Shown piece after piece: positions 1 through 10,077 of a DNA stretch of 64,000 nucleotides. The number at the start of each line of letters is the position of its first letter. Position 1 is the stretch's first letter. Source of the DNA: Macrothele yani (Eukaryota > Arthropoda > Arachnida > Araneae > Macrothelidae). A program made the translations under genes and the position numbers. The DNA lies in NCBI GenBank assembly GCA_039090855.1, contig CM077011.1, forward strand, positions 15,439,001-15,503,000, in the 5' to 3' direction. Below the pieces are notes generated by a model, which saw only the letters and a program-made list of their open reading frames with translations, did not search any database and was not told the DNA's origin.

Positions 1-326
1 CAAACTGTTGAGGCACATTTCAACATGACTTGGCCCCATGTCACAATTCGAAATTGGTCAAGAATTTCATACTGGAAAATCAAATTCATTTGCTTGATTG
101 GCCTGGAAATTCACCAGACTTAAATCCCATAGAAAACTTGTGGAATATTTTGAAGAGACATTTAGGTAAAATAGACTGTACAACCAAAGAACGCATGATA
201 ACGAATGCTATAAAAGTGTGGTTCCACGATTATAAAGTCAAAAATATGTGCACTCAATTAGTAGAGTCAATGCCAAAACGAATTTAAGAGGTAATTTCTG
301 CTAAAGGAGGACATACTTCGTACTAA
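1..326 (+). pseudogene. Tc1-like transposase, 3' end (cut by window edge)
   Basis: This is the C-terminal third of a DD34E (Tc1-like) DNA transposase, the enzyme that excises and reinserts its element. The frame reads through a QHDLAPCHNSK block, which carries the second catalytic Asp, and then WPGNSPDLNPIENLW, which carries the catalytic Glu. It ends with the usual VESMPKRI...AKGGHTSY tail. A TGA at 9-11 breaks the frame upstream. A TAA at 285-287 interrupts the tail 12 codons before the natural stop at 324-326. The N-terminal helix-turn-helix part lies outside the window. Two in-frame stops make it a pseudogene. Confidence 0.85.
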
Positions 327-526
327 TACAGACATTTATCAGTGTATATCAAGACATAGAATGGTATAAAGGCATAGTTTTGGAAAAAAGAATGATTTTT
401 TACTTTGTCCTAATTAATTTGCACAGTATAGTCGGCTTGTGATTGCCTCTTAAAATGAACTGAATAGGGAAAAACATTTAGCAAAAGATGAGCAGTCATT
501 AAATGCATAGCTAAATAGCGAAATGT

Positions 527-1128
527 TAATTACTTGAACACCATTATGGGCAGCAGCGTTAAGATTTCTGAGCACTGAAAGTAAAGTGCATAGCCCAAAC
601 CATGAAAAGCAGTCTTAGAGATTGATTCGTCTTCCACCAAACTTCCTAGCTGCGTTCCTACGCACCCAGACTCGTCCGCTGGATTACCACATGGTGAAGC
701 GTGATGCATCACCCCAGAGAACACGTCTCCACTGCTTTAGAGTCCGCTGGAGCTGAGCTTTACATCACTCGAACCGACGCTTGGCGTTGATCTTGCTGAC
801 TTTAGGCTTGTTTGTGACTGCTCGGCAATGGAAGCCTATTCCTTTAGCTCTCGGTGAATCGTTATCGTAATGGTGTTGCTTTCAGGGGCATTTCGGAACT
901 CGGTGGTGGGTGTCACAACCGAGGTCTGACAATTTTTTTCATACTACCCGCTTCAGCACTTAGCGGTCCCTCTCTCTCAAATCACGATTGCGCTGTTGTT
1001 GACCGTAGGCATTTTCACTTCACTTACAGTTGATCGGGGCAGCTGCAGCAGATCAGAAATTTCTAGAACTGACTTGCTGCTAAGATGGCATCCTATGACC
1101 GTGCCACGTTGAAAGGTTGAAATTATTT
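527..1128 (-). pseudogene. Degenerate Tc1-like transposase fragment
   Basis: Read on the minus strand from about 1,128, the translation begins with a helix-turn-helix typical of Tc1 transposases (GCHLSSKSVLEISDLLQLP then RSTVSEV). Further on it shows a shifted remnant of the first catalytic block near 715 and a block WFGLCTLLSVLRNLNAAAHN near 530-610 that matches the Tc1 core. The pieces fall in different frames with several stops. The second Asp and the catalytic Glu regions are absent, and no terminal repeats were recognised. It is an old internal fragment. The family assignment rests on motif order, not on any intact frame. Confidence 0.65.
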
Positions 1129-1452
1129 TTCCAATACGACAGTTGGAAAACTAAAACTAAAATCCTAAACCCAAATCTCAGCGAGTGAGAACGTTTTACA
1201 TTGTAAAACGCCAGGTTTGAAGCATTTCGCTCGTAATTGCGATTAACCGATGCCAAAAGAATTTTAGGAATCAGATTTTTAGAAGTCGAAATATAGTTGC
1301 CAATATGTCTTTATTTAATCTCACAGGAGCATGCCTTTACTCAACCTTAACGATACTCTGCAACTTGCAACCGGAAAAGGCGTGGAAAGAAATGTGTTAT
1401 GTATCAGCAACCCAATGTAAAAGAAAAAAATTCAGTGATAATTTTGGTTTGG
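1129..1452. other. No recognisable feature
   Basis: AT-rich sequence between a Tc1 remnant and a SINE; I see no coding or repeat signal. Confidence 0.4.
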
Positions 1453-1656
1453 GTAGGGGTTCCTAACGACCACCGTGAATAACTCAATGGGCAGTCGCCC
1501 GTCTTAGTTTAGGCCACAGGCTCCATCCAAGCAAGGTTAAGAGCCAGTGCCATAAGACAAGCAAAAACATTCATGCCTCACCGGGATTCGAACCCGGACC
1601 CATCACGGACGCTTGGCCAAAAGCCAGTACTTAATCCACTGCAGCACTGGGGCGGT
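1453..1656 (-). mobile_element. SINE-1 copy 1 (tRNA-derived), diverged
   Basis: Minus-strand copy of the window's commonest short repeat. The head has the pol III B-box reading GGTTCGAATCC and a degenerate A-box. The body contains the TCTTAC/GGCACTGGCTC segment and the tail GGTGGTCGTTA. It is more diverged than the copies further right and has several indels. No clear target-site duplication was found. Confidence 0.8.
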
Positions 1657-1936
1657 AAATGATAATTTGGAAAACCAAACATCAAACAGAACATAAAATA
1701 AATTGTTGTTATTTCACTAATTAGGTATAATGCCGATCACGAACATTCGCAAATCAACATATCCATGAACAGATATTTGTGGGACAAAAATATTTTTTCC
1801 AATACAATTTATACACTGAAAACCGAATTTGTTATACACCGCAACCATCAAAAATTGCGCACTATCTCTACAATGCGCCCACCCAAAACCCCTTGCGGCC
1901 TATAAATAAGTCAGATATTTACCTGCTGTATAACGT

Positions 1937-2242
1937 GGGCCGCGGGTGGCCTAGTGTTCAGCGTTCGTGACTGCCACTGAGGAACCTCAGGTTCGATCCC
2001 AGGCATGTACGAACGCTCGAACCACTAAATATACGTGCGTCGGATGGGCACGTTAAGTCGTCGGACCCCGGGTACTGCCCCTCCGGCAATAAATAAGGGC
2101 ATCTTCCTCCCCCTTTCTACCACGCTTCCGTGTCACTTTCCTATCGGACACTCTAGCCCAAATCTCCTAGCTTCCTATTTCTAAGGGTTGCTTAATACCT
2201 GCACTCCCTTCCTAAAATCTTCTACATATGATCTGATCTGAT
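1937..2242 (+). mobile_element. SINE-2 copy 1 (tRNA-derived, GATCT tail)
   Basis: A second SINE family. The head (GGCCGCGGGTGGCCTAGTG ... GGTTCGATCCC) has A-box and B-box pol III promoter blocks. The body runs through ATAAATAAGGGCATCTTCC and ends in an imperfect (GATCT)n tail. A 14-bp target-site duplication, CTGCTG(T/A)ATAACGT, lies at 1,923-1,936 and 2,243-2,256 with one mismatch, fixing both ends. Other copies are at 48,244 and 62,392. Confidence 0.88.
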
Positions 2243-2256
2243 CTGCTGAATAACGT

Positions 2257-3186
2257 ACTTGCGACTGTGGTGATAGTTAGGTACTTATGGAGATTTCAGC
2301 CAGTTCGATCGCAGGCAGATATTCAATGCGAGGAAGATGGGGTACTCAATTTCTCCAAATGCAGGACGCCTGAGTTTTACCAGAGTGATCGCCGCATAAG
2401 TGTATCAGCGCAGCAAGAAATACTACGAGCCGTTGAAGTGATAGCCTTTACGTCATGGAAACTTACAAACGGCTAAGTTGCTGTGGGGAAAAGCTTTTGC
2501 GTATTCAATTATGACCGAAATTATTAATTTAGTAGTCAACATCCGTCAATTATCTCCTACAAGGAAATGACAAAATGAGGTATTTCAATCTGAAAATCCA
2601 CTGGAGTTTTTCAATGAAATTTCAAACACGTATTTAGGCCTAATAAGACACCTCTGTGAAATTTAAAGTTGATTTAAGCTCGCATTCTGAACCAAGGACC
2701 AATTTCTATGTTTGAATTATCACACCTCAGTTAATTTAGGATTTTGTTTTATGATTTTACACACTTATTGGTGGCAAGGTCGACAAACACCAGAAAAAAT
2801 CTAATTTTAACTTTTGCATCAATGACCCCACCATGAACACGGAAGATACATTTCCAGTGAACCATTAATGACGTCAGCATCTTCCTTGATTGCCTCAATT
2901 TATTTTTTGGCATCTCAAAACTGACGTGAGTGTCTCGAATGAAATTTTGCTTACACATTAAGGATTAGTAGGACATCTTGTATGCCAAATTTGTCATCCA
3001 CTCACTTCCAGACTATTTTCTGAGTCCAACACTATAAGTCCTGTTCAGCTCTACTAACGAGAGTGCGTATAGCGACCATTGATCCAAATTCTGTAGCCCT
3101 ATTCAAAATTTACGCTGCTTGTCCAGTCTCCATTTTTATGCTAAGTGTTTCCATTTGTTGTAGAAATTTTCGATCTTCTTTACCAA
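2257..3186. other. No recognisable feature
   Basis: AT-rich sequence with only short spurious frames (for example 2,267-2,476 and 2,749-2,958, neither resembling a known protein). No repeat or RNA gene seen. Confidence 0.4.
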
Positions 3187-4746
3187 CAGTAGCGAACAAA
3201 ATTATTTGGCGAAACACTTTTTCGACCATAATATTTCTTCTGCTGAACCAAATCGGGTCATTTTGGGATATGATATGTGTTATTCAGTTGTAAATATGAC
3301 CCATATGCAGATGGATCGGAAACCTTAACACAGATCAGGTACCGAACTTAAATCGCAAAGATCATACAAATTGACCAACAAAGTAGGTGTGTATCACATT
3401 CATTTAATGCAACGATAACAGAAAACAAGTACGAGAAAACGACAAAGCAACAACTAATACTTAGTGGGATAACCACGAGACTTAATAACAGCTGCACAAC
3501 GGGCCGGCATCGAGTCCATTAGCTTTTCGACGGTGACCTGCGGATTCTGCAGACAGCTGGTCGAACATCTGGGCCCTATTCCAGCAGTTTTGCTTCGCAC
3601 ATCGTCTCTCCGGCTCCTCCCACATTTGTTCGATGGGGTTGAGGTCTGGAGATTGGCTTGGCCAGTCTAGAAGTGTGACCTGTTGCTGCTGCAAGGCTGC
3701 CTTTGCTACAATGGAGCTGTGCTTCGGGTCGTTGTCTTGCTGCATGATCCATCCGGGTGGCATGTTCTGGTTTGCCCATGGGAAGACATCGTTGATGAGC
3801 ATGTTCGTATAGCTCTGGCCGGTCATTATTCTGTCAATCTTGATGATAGGGCCCATTCCATTGCGAAGGAAGGCGCCGTAAACCATGAGCGATTCTCCTC
3901 CGTGCTTGACAGTGGGCTGAATGAACTGGGCGTTGAATCTCTGGCCACATGGACGTTGTCCGTATCGGATGCCATCACTTCCGAACAAGTTGAACTTGCT
4001 CTCATCGGTGAAAAGCACCTTACTCCAGTCCGTCGCGATCCAGTGTCGATGACGGCGCACGAACGCGACTCTGGCTCGTCGATTCTTGACTCCGATGAGT
4101 GGTTTCTTGGCGGTGCGTCTTCCATTCAATCCACGAGCAATGAGACGACGGGAGATGGTCATTCGGCTGACGTTCAGGTCGTCGCTGTCGCGGAATTCGG
4201 TGGCGATGTCCACAGCAGTCAAGGTGGGATCAGCACGAGATCGACGGAGGATGCGTCTATCCTGACGCAACGTAGTGGAACGAGGCCTACCACATCTCGG
4301 ACTGTTCTCGAAGGTCCCAGTCTTCTTATAACGTTGCAGGATAGCTGAAATGGACTGGTGTCGGATCTTCAGAGCTCTCGCAATGTCGGAGACGCGCATT
4401 CCGGATTCAATCATGTTCACGGCCTCCTGGCGAGCTCCAAAAGGGATCTCCGCTTTTTTACCCATTTCTAAAAACCTAAGATTGACTTATTATCACACTA
4501 CACATACCAAAACCCACAAAAATCACAAGAAAAACATTAACACATACAGCAAACAAATGGGTAATAATTGGCGACTCTTGAATATGGCCCATTTCGAAAG
4601 ACCAATCCGCTCTGAGCGAAATACAAACTACGCGGCATTGTAACCCACGAATCAACACATCATATCCCAAAATGAGCCGATTTGGTCCTGCGGAACAAAA
4701 ATTATGGTCGAAAAAGTGTTTCGCCAAATACTTTTGTTCGCTACTG
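3187..4746 (-). mobile_element. Tc1-like DNA transposon with ~100-bp terminal inverted repeats
   Basis: Long terminal inverted repeats define this element. The left end (3,187-~3,290) and the right end (~4,650-4,746) start CAGTAGCGAACAAAA and continue through TTTGGCGAAACACTTTTTCG with few mismatches. The right end abuts TATA; the left TA has decayed. The 1.56-kb length and single transposase suit the Tc1 group. It carries the transposase pseudogene at 3,454-4,465. Confidence 0.88.
3454..4465 (-). pseudogene. Tc1-like (DD34E) transposase, one frameshift near the C-terminus
   Basis: Encodes a transposase that binds its element's ends and carries out cut-and-paste at TA sites. From the start MGKKAEIPFGARQEAV (4,465) the frame is open for 327 codons. 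It holds a paired-like helix-turn-helix (about residues 10-60), a second DNA-binding region with a GRPR motif, then the catalytic residues in FTDESKF, QQDNDPKH and SPDLNPIEQMW. All three acidic residues are kept. Near 3,540 one indel shifts the frame, so the usual ending (EKLMDSMPARCAAVIKSRG) reads in another frame to a TAG at 3,454-3,456. Apart from this it is nearly intact and probably young. Confidence 0.88.
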
Positions 4747-4763
4747 TATATATCTCAGTTTTT

Positions 4764-4981
4764 TTTTTTTTTTGATTGGAGGTTTAACGACCACCGTGAG
4801 CAACTCAATGGGCTATAAGCAGTCGCCCGTCCCTAATTTAGGGTGACTGGTTCCAGGGAAGGGAAAGAGCCAGTACCGTAAGACAAACACAACATCCATG
4901 CCTCACCGGGATTCGAACCCGGACCCCGTTCGGACGAATGATCAGAGGCCATCGCTTAGACCACTGCGCCACCGGGGCGGC
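4764..4981 (-). mobile_element. SINE-1 copy 2, full length
   Basis: Minus-strand SINE-1 with poly(T) (its A-rich tail) on the left and the tRNA-like head (CCCCGGTGGCGCAGTGGTC) on the right. A perfect 12-bp target-site duplication, ATCTCAGTTTTT, lies at 4,752-4,763 and 4,982-4,993. It inserted just outside the right end of the neighbouring Tc1 element. Confidence 0.93.
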
Positions 4982-4993
4982 ATCTCAGTTTTT

Positions 4994-6457
4994 AAAGCAC
5001 TGGTTAGAAAACTTCTTTTAGCACTGGATAGTTCTACTTTCAATCAATAATGTCCACATGTTTTACCATTTTTAAGAAACAGTGTTTTGCCATTAAGGAG
5101 CCATAAAAATAAATTTGCTATTAATCGTAATGTCCAAATGAGCATTATTTACATTTTGTGTTCAACACGTTTTATAACAGTAATGCAATTTCTTAAAAGG
5201 CATGAACATTGATACAATGGAATACCAATGGAAAAGAAAACGTCGACAAGGTTTGCGCAAAGGTTATTTCGACGTACTGTGGCGCGACTGGGGTCTTGGC
5301 AGCCGACGCCCTCCTCGATTACCCTCGTTCACGGCACGTCACTGTACTCGTGACCTTGGGTTCTGTTCCGTGTGATAATTGTTCAAAAAGATAACGCTTG
5401 GTAGGCAGAACAATTTAAAAAGAAGAAAACTATCAGAACGCATTAATAAGCGTAAGCAATGGGCTCGTTAGGCTAAATGTAAAAACACATAATAATAATA
5501 CGCCCTAACTTGCTGATCCCTCTGCTTCGTCCATTGCTCAGAAGCTCTCTGACGTTCTGCTTGTTTTTCAAAACAGTCCGTGCATCGCAAAGCACGCCAA
5601 CAATCCTCGTGCGTTACATGCAGTTTGTATCACGCGACATTGTACTGTGCAAACAAATGCGTATTAAATAACCTGTTGTAAAACCTGGGGAAGCCTCAAG
5701 CAGTCAATTAACCTTGGGGAAGCTTGATCACTACCCCTCAGTGGAACGCAAGATCACATATGTATTTATACGTATGCATATATTAAAGTTTTTTTCTCAG
5801 TAACGGTTTTTCATTTTCTGACCTAAAGATTTTGGGCTTATTCCCACTTGGAGTATTTTTTTCCAGGGGACTTTCACCGATGAACCAAATCCGCTGACCC
5901 CCTCCCCTTTAGAAATTTCTGGCTACGCCACTGCACGTACTCCTGTTGTGGAATTTCTGTCAAGCAATTATATCTGCAATGTTTCTTCACACGACACCTA
6001 TCCAAGCAGAATTACACTAGGTATCGTAGTTAATCTTAACACCACAAGTAAGTGAAAGAGCGTTCCTTATAATACAGAGATTCGTTTCAAGAGCAGCAGT
6101 GGGAATTGGACAGAACGGGCGTGTGGTGGGCAGGGATGTCGCGGGACGTCGCTGGACTTCGAAATCAGGATGTACGACGGGTGGATGAGCATTAATTTTG
6201 CTTGGGCAACAACTTTTTTAACGAAACACTAAAAGATCGAATTTTTAATGCTTTTCTTTACCAACTACAAAGGAATTCGTGCATTCCCCCCCCCCCACCT
6301 CCACCTGGACACACACATACATACACCGATCTCACTAGTTACGCCACTGGTGTAAGATACAAGTATTACTAGAATGTCGCCTTCGACTTTTTGCTTGCTT
6401 TGAATGCATTGTCTTAAATTGCTTTTCAAAATTTTGCATTTTTGCTTACGAAAAATA
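4994..6457. other. No recognisable feature
   Basis: About 1.46 kb with no frame resembling a known protein. Short open frames (for example 5,209-5,394) look accidental. A run of C (about 6,286-6,298) precedes a CA-rich stretch. Confidence 0.4.
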
Positions 6458-6472
6458 CACGGTCGAGTCACA

Positions 6473-7756
6473 TTATTGTGACCATCCAGAATAGCCGCAG
6501 TGGGCAGCGCGGACAGCAGCCAGACGGGCTGGGAGTGACTCAATAAGGTGCTGGAAGGTGTTCACAGGTATGTGGAGCCAAACTCACTGCAGTGCATCTG
6601 ACAGCTGCTGGAGGCTGGGTGGTGAATGACCCACAGAGCGAACAACACGATTGAGCTGGTACCACAGATGCGCAATTGGGTTTATGTCTGGGGAATTAGG
6701 GCGCCAGGGAATTACTTTGAAGCCTTCATCGTGCTGTTCCAATCACTCTCGGACATTTCTAGCTGTGTGACACGTCGCATTGTCATGGAGGAAGATCCCA
6801 TCCGCCCCAGGGAAGACAATCAGCATGAATGGGTGTACGTGGTCGGCAAGGATGGATTCATAACGAATTCGGTCCATAGTGGCTTCCACAGGTATGAGAA
6901 TACCACGGAAACATTCCCCAGACCATAACGCTGACCCCACCAGCTTGTGTTATCCCAGCAATGGTTGAAGAGTGTTTATTCTACGATGTTTCTCGCCTTA
7001 TACGCCAACGTCCATCCGTTCCATGAAGCAGAAAACGTGACTCATCGGAGAAGGCAATTCTTTGCCAATCAGCGGAGGTCCAAATTCTATGCTGCCGTGC
7101 AAATGTAAGCCTTTTCTGCCGATGCTCCTTCGCTAGCATAGGTACTGTGACCATCAGTCTGCATTGGAGCCCCATACGTAGTAGGGTTCGCTGAACTGTC
7201 GTTTTAGACACACTTCCGGTATCCCCCTTGTTCATTCGGCCAGTAAGTCGCTCCACTGTAGGATGTCGATCGGCCCTCACGCACCTTCGAAGCCGACGTT
7301 CACCTCTCACATCAATGGCACGTGGTGATCCGCGGTTTCTTTTTTCTTTTTTTTTTTTTTTTTTTTTTATTGGAGGTTTAACGACCACCGTGAGCAACTC
7401 AATGGGCTATAAGCAGTCGCCCGTCCCTAATTTAGGGTCACTGGTTCCAGGAAGGGAGAGAGCCAGTGCCGTAAGACAAGCACAACATCCATGCCTGACC
7501 GGGATTCGAACCCGGACCCCTTACGGACGAATGATCAGAGGCCAGCGCCTTAGACCACTGCGCCACCGGGGCGGCATCCGCGGTTTCCTCGTCGCTTATA
7601 CGCAATGGTGCCATTTCTCCAATCACGATAGACTTTAATCACAGCAGCACGCAAACAGTTTACAAACCACGCTGTTTCAGAAATACCGCCACCCTTGACC
7701 CGAAAGCCTATAATCATCGCTTTTTGCAAATCTGATAAATTGCTTCTTTTATCCAT
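6473..7756 (-). pseudogene. Tc1-like transposase, split by SINE, frameshifted, catalytic Glu lost
   Basis: On the minus strand the protein starts MDKRSNLSDLQKAMIIGF at 7,756, a helix-turn-helix start. SINE-1 interrupts it after YKRRGNRG. It resumes at about 7,327 with GSPRAIDVRGERRLRR and reaches the first catalytic block FSDESRFLL. A frameshift follows, then FLHDNATCH with the second Asp. The third block reads SPDINPIAHLW, so the Glu expected in the usual NPIEHLW is Ala. It ends ...GYSGWSQ with TAA at 6,473-6,475. SINE insertion, at least one frameshift and loss of Glu make it clearly inactive. Confidence 0.88.
7340..7575 (-). mobile_element. SINE-1 copy 3, inserted in a Tc1 transposase
   Basis: Full-length minus-strand SINE-1 with a long T-run (A-tail) at its left end and the tRNA-like head at its right. 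The perfect 12-bp target-site duplication ATCCGCGGTTTC is at 7,328-7,339 and 7,576-7,587, inside the transposase reading frame. The SINE therefore arrived after the Tc1 element. Confidence 0.94.
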
Positions 7757-7994
7757 GACAGCAACGAGTGATATGTTTCCAGATTGCCTACAGCACACCT
7801 CATATACCCTCGAAGCCAGCTCACACGTTTCTTCTTTCATTGGCTACGCTCTGTTGACGTCATAAGTAGGAGGTAGTCACAATAATGTGAATCGTATTTT
7901 AAAGTTAAATATACTGAAAATGTCCTATTTTGAACTCGATGGGCAGCAAGGTGGGTAAGACAAACTTCAGAGTGGGATCAAGCACACCCTCGTA

Positions 7995-8375
7995 TCCCCT
8001 TAGCGACGTTCCTGGTGGCGGGGTCCGATTTAAAGAAATTCTTCCCCCACTGCTGCTAAGAAACACCTCCGCCCTCTCAAGTTCCCCCGAAGTCTCTGTT
8101 TCCAAGTTACGGAATTTTTCCAGCAGCTGCCGGAAGTGCGAGGCTCTTGATGAACTTCCCTATCAAATTTATTTCTAAAAACGCCGACATTTTGAAAATG
8201 TGTTTTAGATAGCAATTTTTCCCGATAATCTACTGAGCATGCAAAAATGGATTCTGAGCAATAATTTTGTTGTTTTTCGATCGAAACTAAACGCTAGGGA
8301 CTACTTTTCTTAGCGGAGGTAGCTGTTCTGTACCTTCCATTGTGGACAATCTTAGGTTGACTCGGGAGGAAGAAC
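7995..8375. repeat. Unclassified dispersed repeat, copy A
   Basis: This stretch is clearly related to 40,340-40,710. Shared blocks include AAATTTATTTCTAAAA, TTTTAGATAGCAATTT, AAAAATGGATTCT(G/A)AGCAATAAT, GCTAGGGACTA, TAGCGGAGGTAGCTGTT and AGGTTGACTCGG. It holds no open frame of note. Ends are not defined and no terminal repeats were seen. Confidence 0.7.
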
Positions 8376-8940
8376 ATCTCCAATGGAACCAGTGGCTCAT
8401 CGGAAAAACTCAGAATCCCCCGCAAAAAATGTCTTAGAGTCCCTTTTGCGAAAATCTTTTAGTTTTCAATTTCTGGAACTTTAAATTTCCATATTATAAT
8501 TTAGGTTTATGAGGATTTTAATAATTGATATTCTTTGGAACCTACAGCTGTTTTTCGAAAAACCAAAATTATTACACTTAACTGCTTATAAAACAAATCT
8601 GCAGGTCGTAATTAAAGTGATTGCCTTAGTTTCATACCAATACAAAGTAGTACAAAACGCTTACGCCAAAATTTAATCATATCACGCGAATTTTATTATT
8701 TAGAGAAGTAAGGTCAGTCCCTTCGAAGTGCCTCACGATCACACACACACAAAACACGTAACGGCCGTGTGACTCTAATGACTTTTCTGAAAAATACAGA
8801 ACATAAGTAAGCAAATAAATAAATAAGAATTAAGAACTGTGGCACAAAAATAGTAACGTTAAAGTACTCGTATTCTGTTTAATTGTCTCCGCGAAAAACA
8901 CCTTGTACTTCATATTCCGAACGATGCGTAGTTATGTGCA
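8376..8940. other. No recognisable feature
   Basis: AT-rich sequence without coding, repeat or RNA signals that I can name. Confidence 0.4.
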
Positions 8941-8944
8941 CATT

Positions 8945-9140
8945 ACATCGATTCGACGTCGAATTTTTGATCGATTATAGGTCGACATGAGACGTCGAAT
9001 ATGGATATCTATGTCCACTTTTGTTACGTCTTTTCGACGTCGAATTTTAAATCTATTAAGTCGATATCAAGTCAAAAGTAGACGAAGATTTGACCTTTCG
9101 AGAGAAACATATACATCGTTGCTACGAAGTTTAGACGTCG
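8945..9140. repeat. Cluster of GACGTCGA palindrome motifs
   Basis: The 8-bp motif GACGTCGA or its variant GACGTCGATT occurs at about 8,955, 8,993, 9,038 and 9,132, amid further GTCGA and ATCGAT words. A further copy lies at about 23,911, on the other side of the LINE insertion. Function unknown. Confidence 0.4.
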
Positions 9141-9795
9141 ATTCAGCGCTGATATTACGCAGTGTATTCATCGATTCTATATAGTACTATTTTAATGTCA
9201 AATCTACGTTTACTGTACAATTTAGATGTTGAACCATGAAATTCTAAACTTTTAAACGTGACATAAAACGTAGAATGTATTTGTATTTGCAGTACGATTC
9301 TACGACGCTGTCTACGATTAAAAGATCGTATACATTTTTTTTATTTATTCAACATTCAAATCCTTTCGGACGCATTCGAAAAGACACATAATTCTCAAAA
9401 TTTTCAAAGAATTTTTTGTGAGCTGTCAGCATCGCGCTAGGCCTATCCCTAATTAGGATATGCGTATGTGCAAATTATATATCTTAAAAAGTAATTCTAC
9501 TTAAAAGAACCAGACTCACCTTCTTATAAACATGCGTAAAAAAACACCTTTTAACTTACCGGAGAAAAAGGAGACAGATAAGAATCTCGTCTTACAACAG
9601 AAATGATACAACCGACCAACGCCCCAGTATCCAAAAAGTCTGTATGGCATAATGGTTGCAAAGGCGCATGCGCAAGATGCTTACAGTTCGCATAAAAAAC
9701 ATCGATTATTCGACCTAATGGAACTAAAGTGATAAAGTGCGTAAAATCGTCAACATATATACTCAAATTCAATGTAATGATTTTTATTCACGTTT
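9141..9795. other. No recognisable feature
   Basis: AT-rich spacer to the SINE/LINE composite; no supported gene. Confidence 0.4.
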
Positions 9796-9831
9796 CCCCG
9801 GTGGCACAGTGGTCTAAGCGCTGGCTTCTGA
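9796..9831 (+). mobile_element. SINE-1 copy 4, 5' part (split by the LINE dimer)
   Basis: Begins CCCCGGTGGCACAGTGGTC (A-box) and stops at GGCTTCTGA, where the LINE sequence starts. The rest of the same SINE resumes at 23,690. TTCTGA is present on both sides (9,826-9,831 and 23,690-23,695), a short target-site duplication. Confidence 0.87.
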
Positions 9832-10077
9832 CTGATCAGTCGCATTTTTTCGAGCTCCTGCCAGGATTGGAAGTTTTGTGTGAAGTTTGTGTTTTTTTTT
9901 GCGTTTGTTCTTTGACAGTTCGTGTGTTGTTATTACCTGAGTTCCTTCCTCGCAAGTAGTGAGGCGTACAAGCTGTACGTGCTTATTTTTTCGTTTTTTG
10001 CCTGTTCTTGAGTGTTGCAAGCTGCAACGCTCGAGCCGCGAGGGTTAGTAGCCGGGCTGGCTACTACCTCCACCAGC
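9832..10077 (+). other. LINE copy 1, 5' UTR
   Basis: Runs from the SINE junction to the first ATG of ORF1 (10,078). Copy 2 lacks its first ~230 bp and starts at TACTACCTCC, equivalent to 10,062 here. An internal promoter is expected for such elements, but I see no certain motif. Confidence 0.6.

Larger units (their letters stand above)
6458..7894 (-). mobile_element. Tc1-like DNA transposon, interrupted by a SINE
   Basis: Both ends are present: TA at 6,456-6,457 followed by CACGGTCGAGTCACATTATT, and on the right the inverse (AATAATGTGAATCG) followed by TA at 7,895-7,896. Without the SINE at 7,340-7,575 and its duplicated target it would be about 1.19 kb. The terminal repeats are about 30 bp with a few mismatches. 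Confidence 0.88.

Noticed and set aside
3683..4348. 221-codon plus-strand frame
   Set aside because: Opposite-strand shadow of the Tc1 transposase, which has all family motifs on the minus strand.
7228..7638. 136-codon frame across a SINE and Tc1
   Set aside because: Runs through two opposite-strand repeats; contains the translated SINE, not a protein.
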